A DNA stretch of 64,000 nucleotides from CAVYWD01 sp963772225. GTDB taxonomy: Bacteria > Myxococcota > Myxococcia > Myxococcales > UBA5297. The notes beneath the pieces are model-generated. The model was not told the DNA's origin. It worked only from the letters and a program-made list of their open reading frames with translations, and searched no databases. This document shows positions 24,576 to 42,100 of the stretch, one piece after another (the first letter of the stretch is position 1; each line of letters starts with the position of its first letter). The position numbers and the translations under genes were made by a program. The stretch spans positions 24,708 to 88,707 of the forward strand of contig CAVYWD010000006.1 of the NCBI GenBank assembly GCA_963772225.1, given 5' to 3'.

Positions 24576-26165
24576 ATGAGGCGGTTGCGCGTCGGAATTC
24601 TCGATTTCATCACCCATAAGACGAGCGACCCATGGTTCGAGAGCCACGTGCTCCTCCCGAACTTCGCGTCAATCATGCCTCAGGCGGTCGCGGCCTGGGC
24701 CGAGGAGCTCGGCTGCGAGGTCTCGTACGAGACCTACACGGGCGAGGAAGACCTCGCGCGCAGCTTCCCCGAGGACATCGACGTCCTGTTCCTGTCGTGC
24801 TTCAGCCGCTCGTCCTTTCTTGCGTATGCGGTCGCGAGCCGATACCGAAAACAGGGCGTGATCACCGTTCTCGGAGGTCCGCACGCGCGCTCCTTCGCGG
24901 CGCACGCCCAGCCGTACTTCGACTACATCTGCCAGCTGACCGACAAGGAGACCGTGCGCTCGCTCTTGGAGGGCGCCCAGAGGCAGCCGCGCGCCGTGGT
25001 TCTGAGCGCCAAGGCCCAGCCCGACCACCTGCCGTCGGTCGAGCAGCGGTCGCGGTTCATCGAGCACAACATCGCCAAGAACCGGCTGAGCCGCTTCATG
25101 CGCAGCGTCCCGATGATCGGCTCGGTCGGATGCAGCTACCGATGCCATTTCTGCATCGACTCCACCGTCCCCTACAAGACGCTGCCGGCCCGCGAGTTGG
25201 TGGAGGATTTGCGCTTTGCCCAGCGGCGTTTCGGCGCCGACACCCTGGTCTTTTGGCACGACCCGAACTTCGGCCTCCGCTTCAAGGAAGCCATGCAGCT
25301 GATCGAGGAATCGGGCACCTCGCTCATGCACGGGGGCGAGAGCAGCCTGTCGCTCCTGGGGGACGAGAACCTCGCCGCGATGCGGAAGAATCGTTGGGTC
25401 GTGCAGTTCCCGGGGATCGAGTCCTGGTACGGCTTCAACGGGAAGGCGGCCTCGGGCGAATCGGGGCTGAAGAAAGTGGAGCACGTCGCCGAGCACGTCA
25501 ACCGGATCATGGAGCAGATCCCCTATGTGCAGACCAACTTCGTCTGCGGGCTCGACGACGACGCCGGGGATGAGCCATTCGAGCTCACTAAGAAGTTCAT
25601 CGACCTGGCCCCGGGCGCCTTCCCGGGTTACTCGGTCGTCACCGACTTTCGGAACTCGCCGCTGAGCGCGCAGCTCGTCGCCCAGAAGCGAACGCTCTCG
25701 GTGCCGCACGCCTTTCTCGACAACACGTCGGCCCTCAACGTGCGGCTGAAGAACTACGGGCTCTCCGATTTCTACGACCGGCTGATCGACTTGCAGCGAT
25801 ACACCTGGCGCGCGCGCGCGATGGCCAGGCGCTACCGCGCGAACGCCCATCGCTACGCCAAGGTGATCAACTTCGCCCGGGCGATCACCGAAGGCGGCTG
25901 GCGCACCCGCGTCTTCGAGGCGGCGCGCAAACGCATCGACGCCGAGCCGAGCATTCGCCGGCATTACGAGGGCAGCCAGGAAGAGGCGCCGCAGTACTTC
26001 TTCGACGAGGCTCGGCGGATGCTGGGGCCGTGGTGGCACTGGCTCCCAGAGGAGCTGAAGACGCCTGCCGGGTTCCTGGAGACAGAGCGGGCCGCCGCGG
26101 TTGCGATGCGCGCGTCGCCGGAGGGAGCGGGCGAGGAGACGCAAACGCCGCCGGGCGCGGTGTGA
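24576..26165 (+). CDS. B12-binding-domain radical SAM enzyme
   Basis: A 529-residue protein from ATG 24576 with an AGGA box upstream. The N-terminal ~130 residues have a cobalamin-binding-like Rossmann layout (DIDVLFLSCFSRSSFLAYAV, then ITVLGGPHARSFA) without an evident DxHxxG. The radical SAM cluster motif is GCSYRCHFC (Cys-x3-Cys-x2-Cys, about residue 190), followed by the TIM-barrel (DTLVFWHDPNFG, FVCGLDDDAGDEPFELTKKF). The C-terminal ~120 residues are helical and Trp/Arg-rich. Such enzymes methylate or rearrange lipids, tetrapyrroles or natural products; the substrate is unknown. The adjacent methyltransferase remnant may be an eroded partner. It stands alone on the plus strand. Confidence 0.85.
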   Translation: MRRLRVGILDFITHKTSDPWFESHVLLPNFASIMPQAVAAWAEELGCEVSYETYTGEEDLARSFPEDIDVLFLSCFSRSSFLAYAVASRYRKQGVITVLGGPHARSFAAHAQPYFDYICQLTDKETVRSLLEGAQRQPRAVVLSAKAQPDHLPSVEQRSRFIEHNIAKNRLSRFMRSVPMIGSVGCSYRCHFCIDSTVPYKTLPARELVEDLRFAQRRFGADTLVFWHDPNFGLRFKEAMQLIEESGTSLMHGGESSLSLLGDENLAAMRKNRWVVQFPGIESWYGFNGKAASGESGLKKVEHVAEHVNRIMEQIPYVQTNFVCGLDDDAGDEPFELTKKFIDLAPGAFPGYSVVTDFRNSPLSAQLVAQKRTLSVPHAFLDNTSALNVRLKNYGLSDFYDRLIDLQRYTWRARAMARRYRANAHRYAKVINFARAITEGGWRTRVFEAARKRIDAEPSIRRHYEGSQEEAPQYFFDEARRMLGPWWHWLPEELKTPAGFLETERAAAVAMRASPEGAGEETQTPPGAV

Positions 26166-26226
26166 GCCCAGTGCCGGCTTGGTGATGCCGCCGCGAGAGA
26201 GTCCGGCTTCGTGTCAGCGCGGCCAA

Positions 26227-26613
26227 TCAGGGGGCGCTAGCGCGGTCTGGGGTGACTCGGCGCTTCAGCCGGATGACGTGCCCTATGGGGCACGCCTGGA
26301 TGCACTGCGCACAGGCGGTGCATCCGTCCGCTTTGACGACGTAGACTTGGCGGTTGCCGTGCATGAAGGCCCTGAAACGGGCTCCCAGCGTCAAGAGTCG
26401 CTTGTCTTCGGCGGTCAACGGACGAATCTGCAAGACCGCGTGGGGACAGGCCGGGACGCAGGGGCATTGGGCGGCGGCGCAGGCGTGGTGGTGCCCGCCC
26501 TCGCAACGGGTCCGGTCGATGACGGGAACGAAGACGCCGGGCTTCTGCTCTTTCATGATCTCTCGCACGAGGGGTTCCACGGGCCTTGGAGCCCATCGAA
26601 GAGGAAGCCTCAC
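26227..26613 (-). CDS. Two-cluster ferredoxin-like 4Fe-4S protein
   Basis: The open frame starts with GTG at 26613; ATG at 26556 (MKEQKPGVFVPVIDR) would give 109 residues and is more family-like. The second cluster is canonical: CTACAQCIQACP. The first is unusual: RCEGGHHHACAAAQCPCVPACP, with a His-rich insertion. This suggests a short electron carrier or a subunit docking to an oxidoreductase. It lies ~100 bases downstream of the giant carboxylase on the same strand and could be co-transcribed, though no reductase in the module obviously needs it. Confidence 0.7.
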   Translation of the reverse strand: MRLPLRWAPRPVEPLVREIMKEQKPGVFVPVIDRTRCEGGHHHACAAAQCPCVPACPHAVLQIRPLTAEDKRLLTLGARFRAFMHGNRQVYVVKADGCTACAQCIQACPIGHVIRLKRRVTPDRASAP

Positions 26614-26711
26614 CCTAGCACCCGTGCGCGGCGAAGCGACCCTTCGCAGGCGCCTCGCGCCCGCCCCGCGGCATTCGATTCTCGCCGCCTTGGGCGGGCA
26701 CCCGTGGCGCC

Positions 26712-32343
<5,632 letters not shown>

Positions 32344-32372
32344 GACGGCCTTTCCAAAGTGCGCCTGCCGCG

Positions 32373-33121
32373 CTAGCGGGCGGCGGCTCGGAGTGAATTG
32401 GCTTGCACCGGCGGGCACAGGGGGCAGAAGCCCCGCAGCTCGCCGCTCGGCTCCTTCGCCCGCGTGGCGAGCAGGAGCGCGGCGATGTGCGCGCCCTCGT
32501 CGCGCACGTAGGCGACCGCGGGCGCGCGGCGCGGCAGCTTCACGGACGCGGCGGACCAGCCGGGGGCCGCCGCCGCGCGCGGAACCACCTCCACCGTGCG
32601 GGTGTCGATGGTCAGCCCCTGGCGGGTCGCCTTGAGGGCGGCTTCCTTGAGGCACCAATCTCGGTCTCGACGCGGACGGCCGCCGGCCCCTTGCACAGCC
32701 GCTGCTCGGACTCGGTGAAGTAGTCCTGAGCAAAGCCCTTCGGCCGCGGCTCGCACAGCTCCAGGTCGGCTCCCAGCAGCGCGCCCTGGGGCTCGGCCAG
32801 CGCGCAGAGCGACAGCCCCGCGCGATGGCTGATGCTCAGGGTGATGGGCAGCCGCCCGCGCCCGGCGACCAGCGCGAACGGCGAGCCGTCCTCCTCGGCG
32901 GCGATGGTGAGTCGGTCCGACGGCACGTCCTCGCCGCGCCGGGCGAGCCACGCCCGGCACAGCGCCTTGGCCGCGAACCGGCCCAAAAGCCAGTCGCGCC
33001 GCCGCTGCGGGAACTTCAGCCGCGCGAGGAAGGTCCGCTCCGGGCCTGAGAGCAGGCCCGGCGGCGCCTCCGCCAAGGGAAGCGCCGGGTGCTCGGCGGC
33101 GCTGCGCAGGTCCCAGAACAT
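32373..33121 (-). CDS. Sfp-type 4'-phosphopantetheinyl transferase, frameshifted
   Basis: ATG at 33121 lies one base beyond the synthase stop. The first ~150 residues contain RDWLLGRFAAKALCRAW, LSISHRAGLSLCAL and LLGADLELCEPRPKGFAQDYF (Mg-binding Asp-Glu pair of Sfp enzymes). The rest, with WCLKEAALKATRQG (the W-x-x-KEA-x-x-K signature), is in a different frame after ~32660. All motifs needed for moving phosphopantetheine from CoA to carrier proteins are present, so the shift may be a sequencing error. Its coupling to the synthase implies it activates those five carrier domains. Confidence 0.82.
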
Positions 33122-33122
33122 G

Positions 33123-36100
33123 TTAGGTGCCGTTCCCGGTGAAGGCGTCGCGCAGCGGGGCGACCAGCTCGCCCGGGATCGCCGTGGGCAGGGCCGAGGT
33201 GCGGTAGCCGTCGAGCTCCAGGTAGACCCGGCCCTCGGCGTCCACCACCCGCGCGGCGAAGGAGAGCGACCCGTTCTCGCCGGTGGGGCGGACCTCGGCG
33301 GTGAGGGCCTGGTCCTCCGAGGGCGGCGCGTAGGACACCAGGCGGTCGATGGAGGACGGCAGCGCCATCCGGCCGGTCTTGCCTATCTCGTAGACGCCGG
33401 CGGTCTGGAGGCAGAGCTCGATGAGCCGCGGCGAGACGAGCGTCGAGTCCTTCTCGCGCAGGGCGGGAGGCAGGTCCTTGCGGAACTGGCTGCGGGCGCC
33501 CTCGCCCGTCACCTCCACCTGATCCAGGACCTGGTACGACGGCCCGTGGAAGTAGATGCGGTAGATGTCGGCGGTCTTCACCTCGCGCGGGTTGCCGCCG
33601 TTGAGCTGGCTCCCCGGCTCCGTCTGGCGCGGCGAGGCCGGCTCGTCGGAGAGGCGCACCGTGCCGGAGAAGTGTCGGACCTCCACCTCGCCGGCCGGGC
33701 TCGGGCGCATGGAGCTCAACGTCACGTCGGCGGCGATGGCCTTCTCGCCGGCGCGGCGCACCAGCGCGCGCAGCGTGGCGGGCCGGGCCTCCTGGCGGTG
33801 GAACTTCATGGGCGCCTCGAAACGCACGTCCGTGAAGCCCGACACCCGGTGGCCCGGGGCGAGCAGCCGCGCGGCCTCGGCGAACCCCTCGAGCCCCATG
33901 ACGCCCGGGAGCACCGGGACGCCGTCGATGGCGTGGTCGCGCAGGAACGGCTCCACGGCCGGGTCGAGCGCGGTCTCGACCACGAGGCCCTCGTAGAGGT
34001 CGAGCTTGAGCACCTTGCCCACCATGGGCTGGGGCCGCTCGCTGTGCCACCTTGCGACGAGCGAGAGGTCCAGGCCGCCCTCGGGGTCCTTGGGCGCGAG
34101 GAGCATTCCCAGGTTGCCGGCGACGACGACCTCGCCGGCCCGGCCAGAGGCGAGCTCCTCGCGGACCACCGGCACGCCCGCCTCCAAGGGGAGCATGTCG
34201 ATGCCCGCGCGGCGCATCATCTCGGGGACGCTGCCGCGGGTGGCCATGCCGGCGCCGGCCCAGGCGGTCCAGTCGAGCGCCAGCGCGCGGGTCTTGGGGA
34301 AGGTCCGCGGCAGCGCCAGCGTGAGCTTCGCGACGAAGTCGTTGGCCGCACTGTAGTCGGTCTGGCCCGCGTTGCCGAAGCGGCCCGCTACCGAGGTGAA
34401 CGAGACCACCGCGCCCAAGGGCATCTCGCGCGCGGCGCGCAGCAGGTTCAGGAGGCCCAGCGCCTTGATGTCGAAGATGGCGTCGAACTCCTCGGCGCCC
34501 TTGTCGGCGAGCATGCGGCTCTTCTCGAGCCCGGCGCCGTGGACGAGGACGTCGATGCGGCCGTGCGCGGCTTTGATCTCCTCGACGAAGGCGGTCACCG
34601 CGGCCGGGTCGCGCACGTCCAGGGCGCGGTACTGGACCTTGGCGCCCAAAGCCTCGAGGGAGCGGACGGCGTCCAGGCGGGCCAGGTCGCGTTCCAGGCC
34701 TGCGAGGACCTTCTCCACTGCGGCGGGCGTGGCGCGCTCGCCTTGGGCCTTGAGGCGCTCGAAGATCTCGCGCTGCAAGGCCGCCCTGTCGTCGCGCAGC
34801 TTGGCGAGGTCGGGGCTCGCCGCGTCCGGAAGCGGGGCGGTGCCCGCGAGCCAGAACGCGCCGCCCTTCGCCGCCGCGGCCAGGTCGCGCAGGATGGCGG
34901 AGGTGATGCCGCCGGCGGCGCCGGTGACGGCGAACACGGTCTCAGGGGTGAGCTCGAGGCCCGCGACGGGCGCGCCCGCCTCGGCGGTGGTGAAGGCGAT
35001 GGCGTGGCGGGCGCCGAAGGCGTGGCCGACCTCCACGGCGCCGGGGTCGCGCAGGGCCTCGGCGATGAGCGCCTCGGCGACGGCGCCGGCCTTCGCGGAC
35101 GCGGCGAAGTCGACTGCCTTGACCAGGGCCTCCGGGTTCTCGCGGGCGAAGGCCTTGACGAAGCCCGTGACCGCGCCGCCCGCCGGCGCGGTGGCCGGCT
35201 CCTCGCCGAAGCCGTGCAGGCCGTTCAAGCGGGTGCCGGCGACGAGGAAGCTTTCGCGGTGGCCGAGGCCGGGCAGCAGCGCGCGCGCGGCCGCGTAGAG
35301 GCGGCGGACGCGGGCGTCGAAGACTTCGCGCGCCACCGAAGGCTCGGCCGAGACCAGGTCCGGCTCGGCGTCGAGGGCGGCCAGGTGGAAGAGGCCGGCG
35401 ATGGGCCCTTCGGCGAGGAGCGCGGTGAGCTGCGCGTCGACCGGGCCGTCGGAGAGGATCAGCGCCTGCACGCCGCGCTTCTTGAGCCGCTTCTTGAGCT
35501 CGCCCGCGACGCCCTTGGCGTCGGGGATGACCGCGACGCGCGCGCCGGACTCGAGGCGAACGCCGGTCTCCTTGCAGAGGTCGAGCTCGGGGCGCAGGGC
35601 CGGCGCCGGGATGCGGCGGACGACCTTCACCGGCGCCGTGGCCGCGGCCTCGGACTTGGCCTCGGAGGCGGGAGCCGCGCTCCCCTCGCGCTGGAGCTCG
35701 CGGACGAGCTCGATGATGCGCGCGAGCGTCGGGTACTCGCGCAGCTTCAAGCTCTCGCGGCGCGGGAGGCTGAAGCTGGTGCGCAGCTCGGCGAAGACCT
35801 CGGCCTGCTTCACCGTGTCGATGCCCAGGTCGGCCTCGAGGTCCAGGTCCATGGCGAGCATCTCGCGCGGGTAGCCGGTCTTGGCGGCCACCAGGTCGAG
35901 GACGCGCTCGGTGACCGGGTCGGCGCCGGCGGGAGCCGCCGCTGCCGGCGCGGGCGCGGGAGCTGGCGCAGGCGAAGCGGCGACCGCAACCTGCGGCGCG
36001 GCGCCGAGCTCGGGCTTGAGCTCGCGCACGAGGCCGATGATGTGCTTGAGCGTGGGGTACTCGCGCAGCTTCAAGTCCTCGCGGCGGGGGAGCTCGAAAG

Positions 36101-39100
36101 TGGTGCGCAGCTCGGCGAAGACCTCGGCCTGCTTCACCGTGTCGATGCCCAGGTCGGCCTCCAGGTCCAAGTCGAGCGCGAGCATCTCGCGCGGGTAGCC
36201 GGTCTTCTGGGCGACGAGCTCCAGGACCTTCTCCTCGACGGGGTCGATGCCTGTGGCCGGCGCCGCCATGGCTGGAGCCGGGGCAGCGGCGCTGACGGTC
36301 GCCGCCGGGGCAGGCGCGGCCGCCGCGGCCAGGGGCGCGGGGCCGAGGTCGGGCTTGAGCTCGCGGACGAGCTCGATGATGCGCTTCAAGGTCGGGTACT
36401 CGCGCAGCTTCAAGTCCTCGCGGCGGGGGAGCTCGAAGGTGGTGCGCAGCTCGGCGAAGACCTCGGCTTGCTTCACCGTGTCGATGCCGAGGTCGGCCTC
36501 CAGGTCCAGGTCGAGCGCGAGCATCTCGCGGGGGTAGCCGGTCTTCTGGGCGACGAGCTCCAGAACCTTTTCGGCGACGGGGTCGACCGCGGCCGAGGCG
36601 ACCGCGGCGGGCGCGATTGCGATGGGAGCTGGCGCCGGGGCGAGCGCGGGCGCCGCAGCCGCCGGCGCGGGGCCGAGGTCGGGCTTGAGCTCGCGGACGA
36701 GCTCGATGATGCGCTTGAGCGTCGGGTACTCGCGCAATTTGAGATCTTCGCGGCGCGGGAGCTCGAAGGTGGTTCGCAGCTCGGCGAAGACCTCGGCCTG
36801 CTTCACGGTGTCGATGCCGAGGTCGGCTTCGAGGTCCAAATCGAGCGCGAGCATGTCGCGGGGGTAGCCCGTCTTCTGGGAGACGAGCTCCAGGACCTTC
36901 TCGGCGACGGGGTCGACCGCGGCGACAGAAGCCGCCGCGGGAGCGGAGGGCTCAGGCGCGGCCGCAGCCGCCGGGGCGGGGCCGAGGTCGGGCTTGAGCT
37001 CGCGGACGAGCTCGATGATGCGCTTGAGCGTCGGGTACTCGCGCAGTTTGAGATCTTCGCGGCGCGGGAGCTCGAAGGTGGTGCGCAGCTCGGCGAAGAC
37101 CTCGGCCTGCTTGACCGTGTCGATGCCGAGGTCGGCCTCGAGGTCGAGGTCCATGGCGAGCATGTCGCGCGGATAGCCGGTCTTCTGGGAGACGAGCTCC
37201 AGGACCTTTTCGGCGACCGGATCGGCGCCCGCGGCGGCGAGGCTTGCGGCCTTCGCTGCCGGAGCCTTCTTCGCCTCGGAGGGTCGCGAGGGCGCGCCGA
37301 CGGCGGCCGCCACCTGCGCGCTCACCGTCCCGGACTCGACTTCGGCGCGCAGCTTGGGCGCCTCGCCGAACTGCCAGGTGGATTTCGCCGCCGGCATCGG
37401 AGGCGGGCCGTCGTCCGCGACCTTGAGCGCGTTGTTCTCGACGAAGGTCTTGGCGCCGGGGCGGCCGGACTGCGCCTCGAGCCAGCGCTGGTAGGCGGCG
37501 GCGTCGGCGAGCTTGGGCCCGCGGATCTTTTGGAAGAGGCTGATGACGATTTGCGAGCCGAAGCCCGCGGCCAGGCGCAGCGCGAAGCGGGCGGGGAAAT
37601 GGCCGCCCTGGGAGAGCCGCAGGTCGCCGAGCTCCGGGTCGGGCTCCTTCAGATTGGCCACCGGCGGGACCCTGCCGGTCTCGAGGATCTTGATGGCCAC
37701 CGACTCCTCGACGCCTGCGCCCATGGCGTGGCCGGTGAAACCCTTGGTGTTGGCGATGGTCAGCCTGGAAGCCGCCGGCCCGAAGGCGCGGCGCAGCGAT
37801 TGGATCTCCGCGGAGGCGCTGCCGCCGCGCGCCGGGGTGTAGGTCTCGTGCGAGACGAAGACGCCCTGAGAGGCGATCTCCTCGCGGTTCAGCGAGCGCT
37901 CCGCCTCGACGCGCGAGACCAGGCGCTCCATGACCTGGGAGATGTGCTCGACGTCGAGCCGCGAGCCGTGGAAGGCGCTGTTGGCCGTCTCGATGGCGAC
38001 GACCTCTGCGATTCCGCGCATGCCGCGCTCGCGCACCGCCTCTTCGGCCTCGAGGACCAGGCCGTTGGCGCCCATGCCCATGATGAGCCCGTGGCGCCGG
38101 CGGTCGAAGGGCAGGGCGGCCTTGGCCACGTCGGCCTCGGTGCTCGCCGCGCCGCTGGCGAGGAAGCCGGTGCCGGTCCACTCGATCATCTCGCGGCTGG
38201 TCACGTCGTCGGCGGAGACCACCACCACGCGGCGGCAGCGGCCCGTCCGGATCCAGTCCTCGGCGACGCCCACCGCCTGCGCTGCCGAGGCGCACGCGGC
38301 GTTGACCTGCGTGTTCGGGCCGCGCGCGCCGAGGATCTCGGCGAGCTGCGAGTGGCCCATGGAGAGGATGTTGAACAGGAACTTGCGGTTGAACTGGTAG
38401 CGCGGCTCGCGCTCCATCTCGGACTTGAGCGCGGCGATCTTCTCCTCGACCGCCTGACCGGCGCCGTTCTGGAGCTCCTGCTTGAGCGTCTCGAGCAGGG
38501 CGAGCTCGTCCCTTCGCCCCTTGTCCTCGTAGTAGCGCCTCGCCTCGCCAATGAAGGAGTTCATGCCCGGGAAGGCGGAGGCGAACACCACGCCGGTCTC
38601 ATCGGCGAACGACTCTGGCAGGACCCAGCGGTCCGGCAACCAGGTCCCGCGGCTCGTGGCCCGGTAGCGGCGCACCAGCGGGATGCCAGCGTCGCGCAGG
38701 GCGAGGATGGCTGCCGCGACGCCGAGCTTGGTGGTGATGTCGAAGGCCTCGGCGCGCTCCTTCTCGACGCCGAACTCCTCGACCAGGTCGAACTGCCCGC
38801 GCTGGCCGGCGAGCTTGAGCACGTCCTTCGGGTCGTCGATGGCCACGAAGTGGGCGGCGCCGTCGCTGCCCTTGTGGAGGCGAACGACATTCTTGTCGAC
38901 CATCCGGCCCCATGCCTCGCGATCGATGGAGTCGATGAGGGTCTCGCCGCGGAGCATCGCCTCGAAGTTGTCTTCGGCGAAGACGCGGCGGTTGCGGCCG
39001 GGGAGGCCTACCGAGGCGCCGCTGATCACCACCGAGCCCTTGAGGGGCGCAGCAGGAACCGGGCTCGGGTGCGTTGACGTTGACGTTGGCGTTGACGTTG

Positions 39101-42100
39101 ACGTTGACGTTGACGTTGACGGCGACGGCGACGGCGACGGCGACGAGACGGCAGCCGACGAGACGGCAGCCGACGAGACGGCCGGGGGCGGGACGGCCGG
39201 CGCCGCCGCCAGCGGGGCCGGCTGGGCTGTGGCGCCGCGGTAGGCCTGAACGCCGACCTGGATCAGGTTTGCGATGGCCATGCCGAGCGCGGCGAAGTCG
39301 CCGCCGGCGGTCGCGGCTCCGGCCGCGGCGACGGTCTGCGAGAGGGCGAGCGCGGGGGCAGGGGCGCCGGCTTGCGCGGGGGCGGGCGCCGCGGCCTGGA
39401 CGGCAGGGGGCGCGGGAACGGCAGCGGGCGTCGGCGCGCGCAGCTCGACCGCAACAGCGGCTTCCGTCGGTCTGCCGAGGCCTGCGGCGTAGAGGCCGCT
39501 GAGCGCCTCGTGGAAGGACTCGACCTCGCCCTTGCGCGGCTGGTTGGTGAAGAGCGTCACGGCCTTGTTGCCGAGCACGTCTTCAACGAACGAGGCGAGC
39601 ACCTTGCGCGGGCCCACCTCGACGAAGATGCGGGCGCCCTGGGCGTAGAGCGACTCGATGCCCTTCACGAACTGAACGGGCGAGGCGATTTGCCGGCCGA
39701 GCAGGTCCTTCATCTTCTCCAGCGCGCCGGGGCCGGTCGGGTACGGCTCGCCGGTGACGTTGCTGATGAGCGGCACCTTGGGCGAGGAGAACGGCATCGA
39801 GTCGAGCAGCCGGCGCAGCGGCGACGAGGCCGCCGCGACGATCTCCGTGTGGAAGGCGTGCGAGACGGGGATGGGCACCGCTCGGATGCCCAGCTTCTCG
39901 AACTGGGCGACCGCCGCCTGCACCGCGCCGGTGGCGCCGCCGATGACGGTCTGGTTGCGGCTGTTCACGTTGGCCGCGACGACGTAGCCCTGGATGCCGG
40001 CGAGGACCTTCTGAACAATCTCGCCGGGGGCGAAGATGGAGGCCATCTTGCCGTTGTCGGCGATGCTGACGTTCGCCATCTCCCGCGCGCGCCCCGAGAC
40101 GGCGTGGATGGCGTCGGAGAGCGGCAGCGCCTCGGCCGCGACCAGCGCCGCGTACTCGCCCAGGCTGTGACCCATGGCGAAGTCGGGGCCGAAGCCGCGG
40201 GCCTGGAGGGCGCGCAGCACGGCGATGTCCGCCGCGAGCATGGCCGGCTGGCAGACGCGGGTCTCGCGCAGCTCGAGGTCGGCCTTCTCCGGCTCGCCGG
40301 CGGCATAGATGTAATCGTTCAGGCGGCGCGGCAGCTCGTTGGCCATGGCCGCGTCGGCCTCGTCGAAGGTGGCGCGCACCTCCGGGAGCCGCTGGCGCAG
40401 CTCCTTGAGCATGCCCAGGTATTGCGAGCCTTGGCCCGGGAAGAGGAAGGCCGTCTTCTGGGCTGGGCCGCTCCCGCGGAAGATGCCGCGGGCGCGGAGC
40501 GCCTTCCACACGGGCGGCAGGTCCTTCTCGAGCGCGGCCAGCGCGTCCTTGCCGCGCTGCTCGAGCTCGGCGGGGTTGCCGTAGTCGAACGCGACGCGCT
40601 CGGGCGCGGCGAGGTCCTGGGCGCGGACCTGCGGCGCGGCGCCGGACTTGGCGAGCTCGATGGCGGCGGCGAGCCGCTGCTTGAGCTCGGCGGCATGGGC
40701 GCCGCCGGCGACCAGGTTGAAGCGGCCGGTCGACGCGGCCGACGCGGGCGCGCTCGCGTAGGAGGACTGCGCTCGCGGGGCGGCGACGGCGCCGCTCTCC
40801 AGGGAGCCGCTCTGCACCTGCACCTTGCGGGAGAGCAGGCCCGGCACGTGCTCCTCGAGCACCACGTGGAAGTTCGTTCCGCCGAAGCCGAAGGAGGAGA
40901 CTGCGGCGCGGCGCAGGCCGCCCGCCGGCCGCTCCCAGGGCTGGGCGCGGTCGACCAGGAAGAAGGGCAACTTATCGAAGGGAATGGCCGCATTCGGCTC
41001 GCGGACGTTGATGGTGGGCGGCAGGACCTTGTGGTGGAGGGCGAGGGCGGCCTTGAGCAGGCCGGCGGCGCCGGCGCCGCTCTTCAAGTGGCCGATCTGC
41101 GATTTCACCGAACCCAGGCCGATGCTGCGCTGGGGCAGGTTCAAGTTGCCGAAGGCGTTGGCGAGCGTCTCGACCTCGGCCACGTCGCCGACGCGGGTGG
41201 AGGTGCCGTGCGCCTCGATGAGGCCCAGGGTGGCCGGGGAGAACCCGGCGATCTGGTAGGCGCGCTTGAGCGCCAAGAGCTGGCCGGAGGGGTTGGGCGC
41301 GGTGATGCCCTTGCCTTTGCCGTCGCTCGCCGCGCCGACCGAGCGGATGACGGCGTAGATCTTCTGGCCGGCCTTCTCGGCGTCTGCCAGGCGGCGCAGG
41401 ACGAAGAGCGCGCCGCCCTCGCCCATGACGAAGCCGTTGGCCCCGGCGTCGAAGGGGCGGCTGCCGTCCTTGGAGAGCGCGCCGATCTTGGCGAACTTCA
41501 CGAAGGTGGACGGCGCCATGGTCCGGTCCACGCCGCCGGTGACGACCGCGTCGACTCGCTTCTCGGCCAGAGCCGCGAGCGCGGCGTCCAGCGCGGCGAG
41601 CGAGCTGGCGCAGGCGGCGTCGGCGGTGAAGTTCATGCCCCGGAGGTCCAGGGAGTTGGTGATGCGGCCGGCGATGACGTTGCCCAGCTCGCCCGGCATG
41701 CTGTCCTCGGTGATGGGGGGCAGCCGGGTGCGGATTTTGGCGAGCATGCCCGCGGCAAGCGCGCGGCGCGTCGCCTCGGGCAGCAGGGCGAACTCGGGGA
41801 CCTCCTCGAGGGCGTGGACCACTTCGGGAGTCATGACCCGCATGCTGGTGCGCTCGTGGAGCTCGCCGCCGAGCGCGTTGCCGAGGATCACGCCGATGCG
41901 CTCGGGGTCCATTCCGCTGTCCGGGTGGCCGGCGTCCTGGAGCGCCGCGCGGGCGAGGACGAGCGCCCACTGCTGGGCCACGTCCATGGCGGCGGCGACG
42001 CGGGGCGGGATGCGGAAGCGGGCGCTGTCGAAGGCGAAGCCGTGCACGAACGCGCCAATCTTGCAGTAGGTCTTGTCCACCGCCGCCGGGTCGGGGTCGT

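Noticed and set aside
35690..37240. Regularly spaced repeats considered as a CRISPR array
   Set aside because: The ~325-bp repeats encode acyl-carrier domains in frame; unit length and coding content exclude CRISPR.
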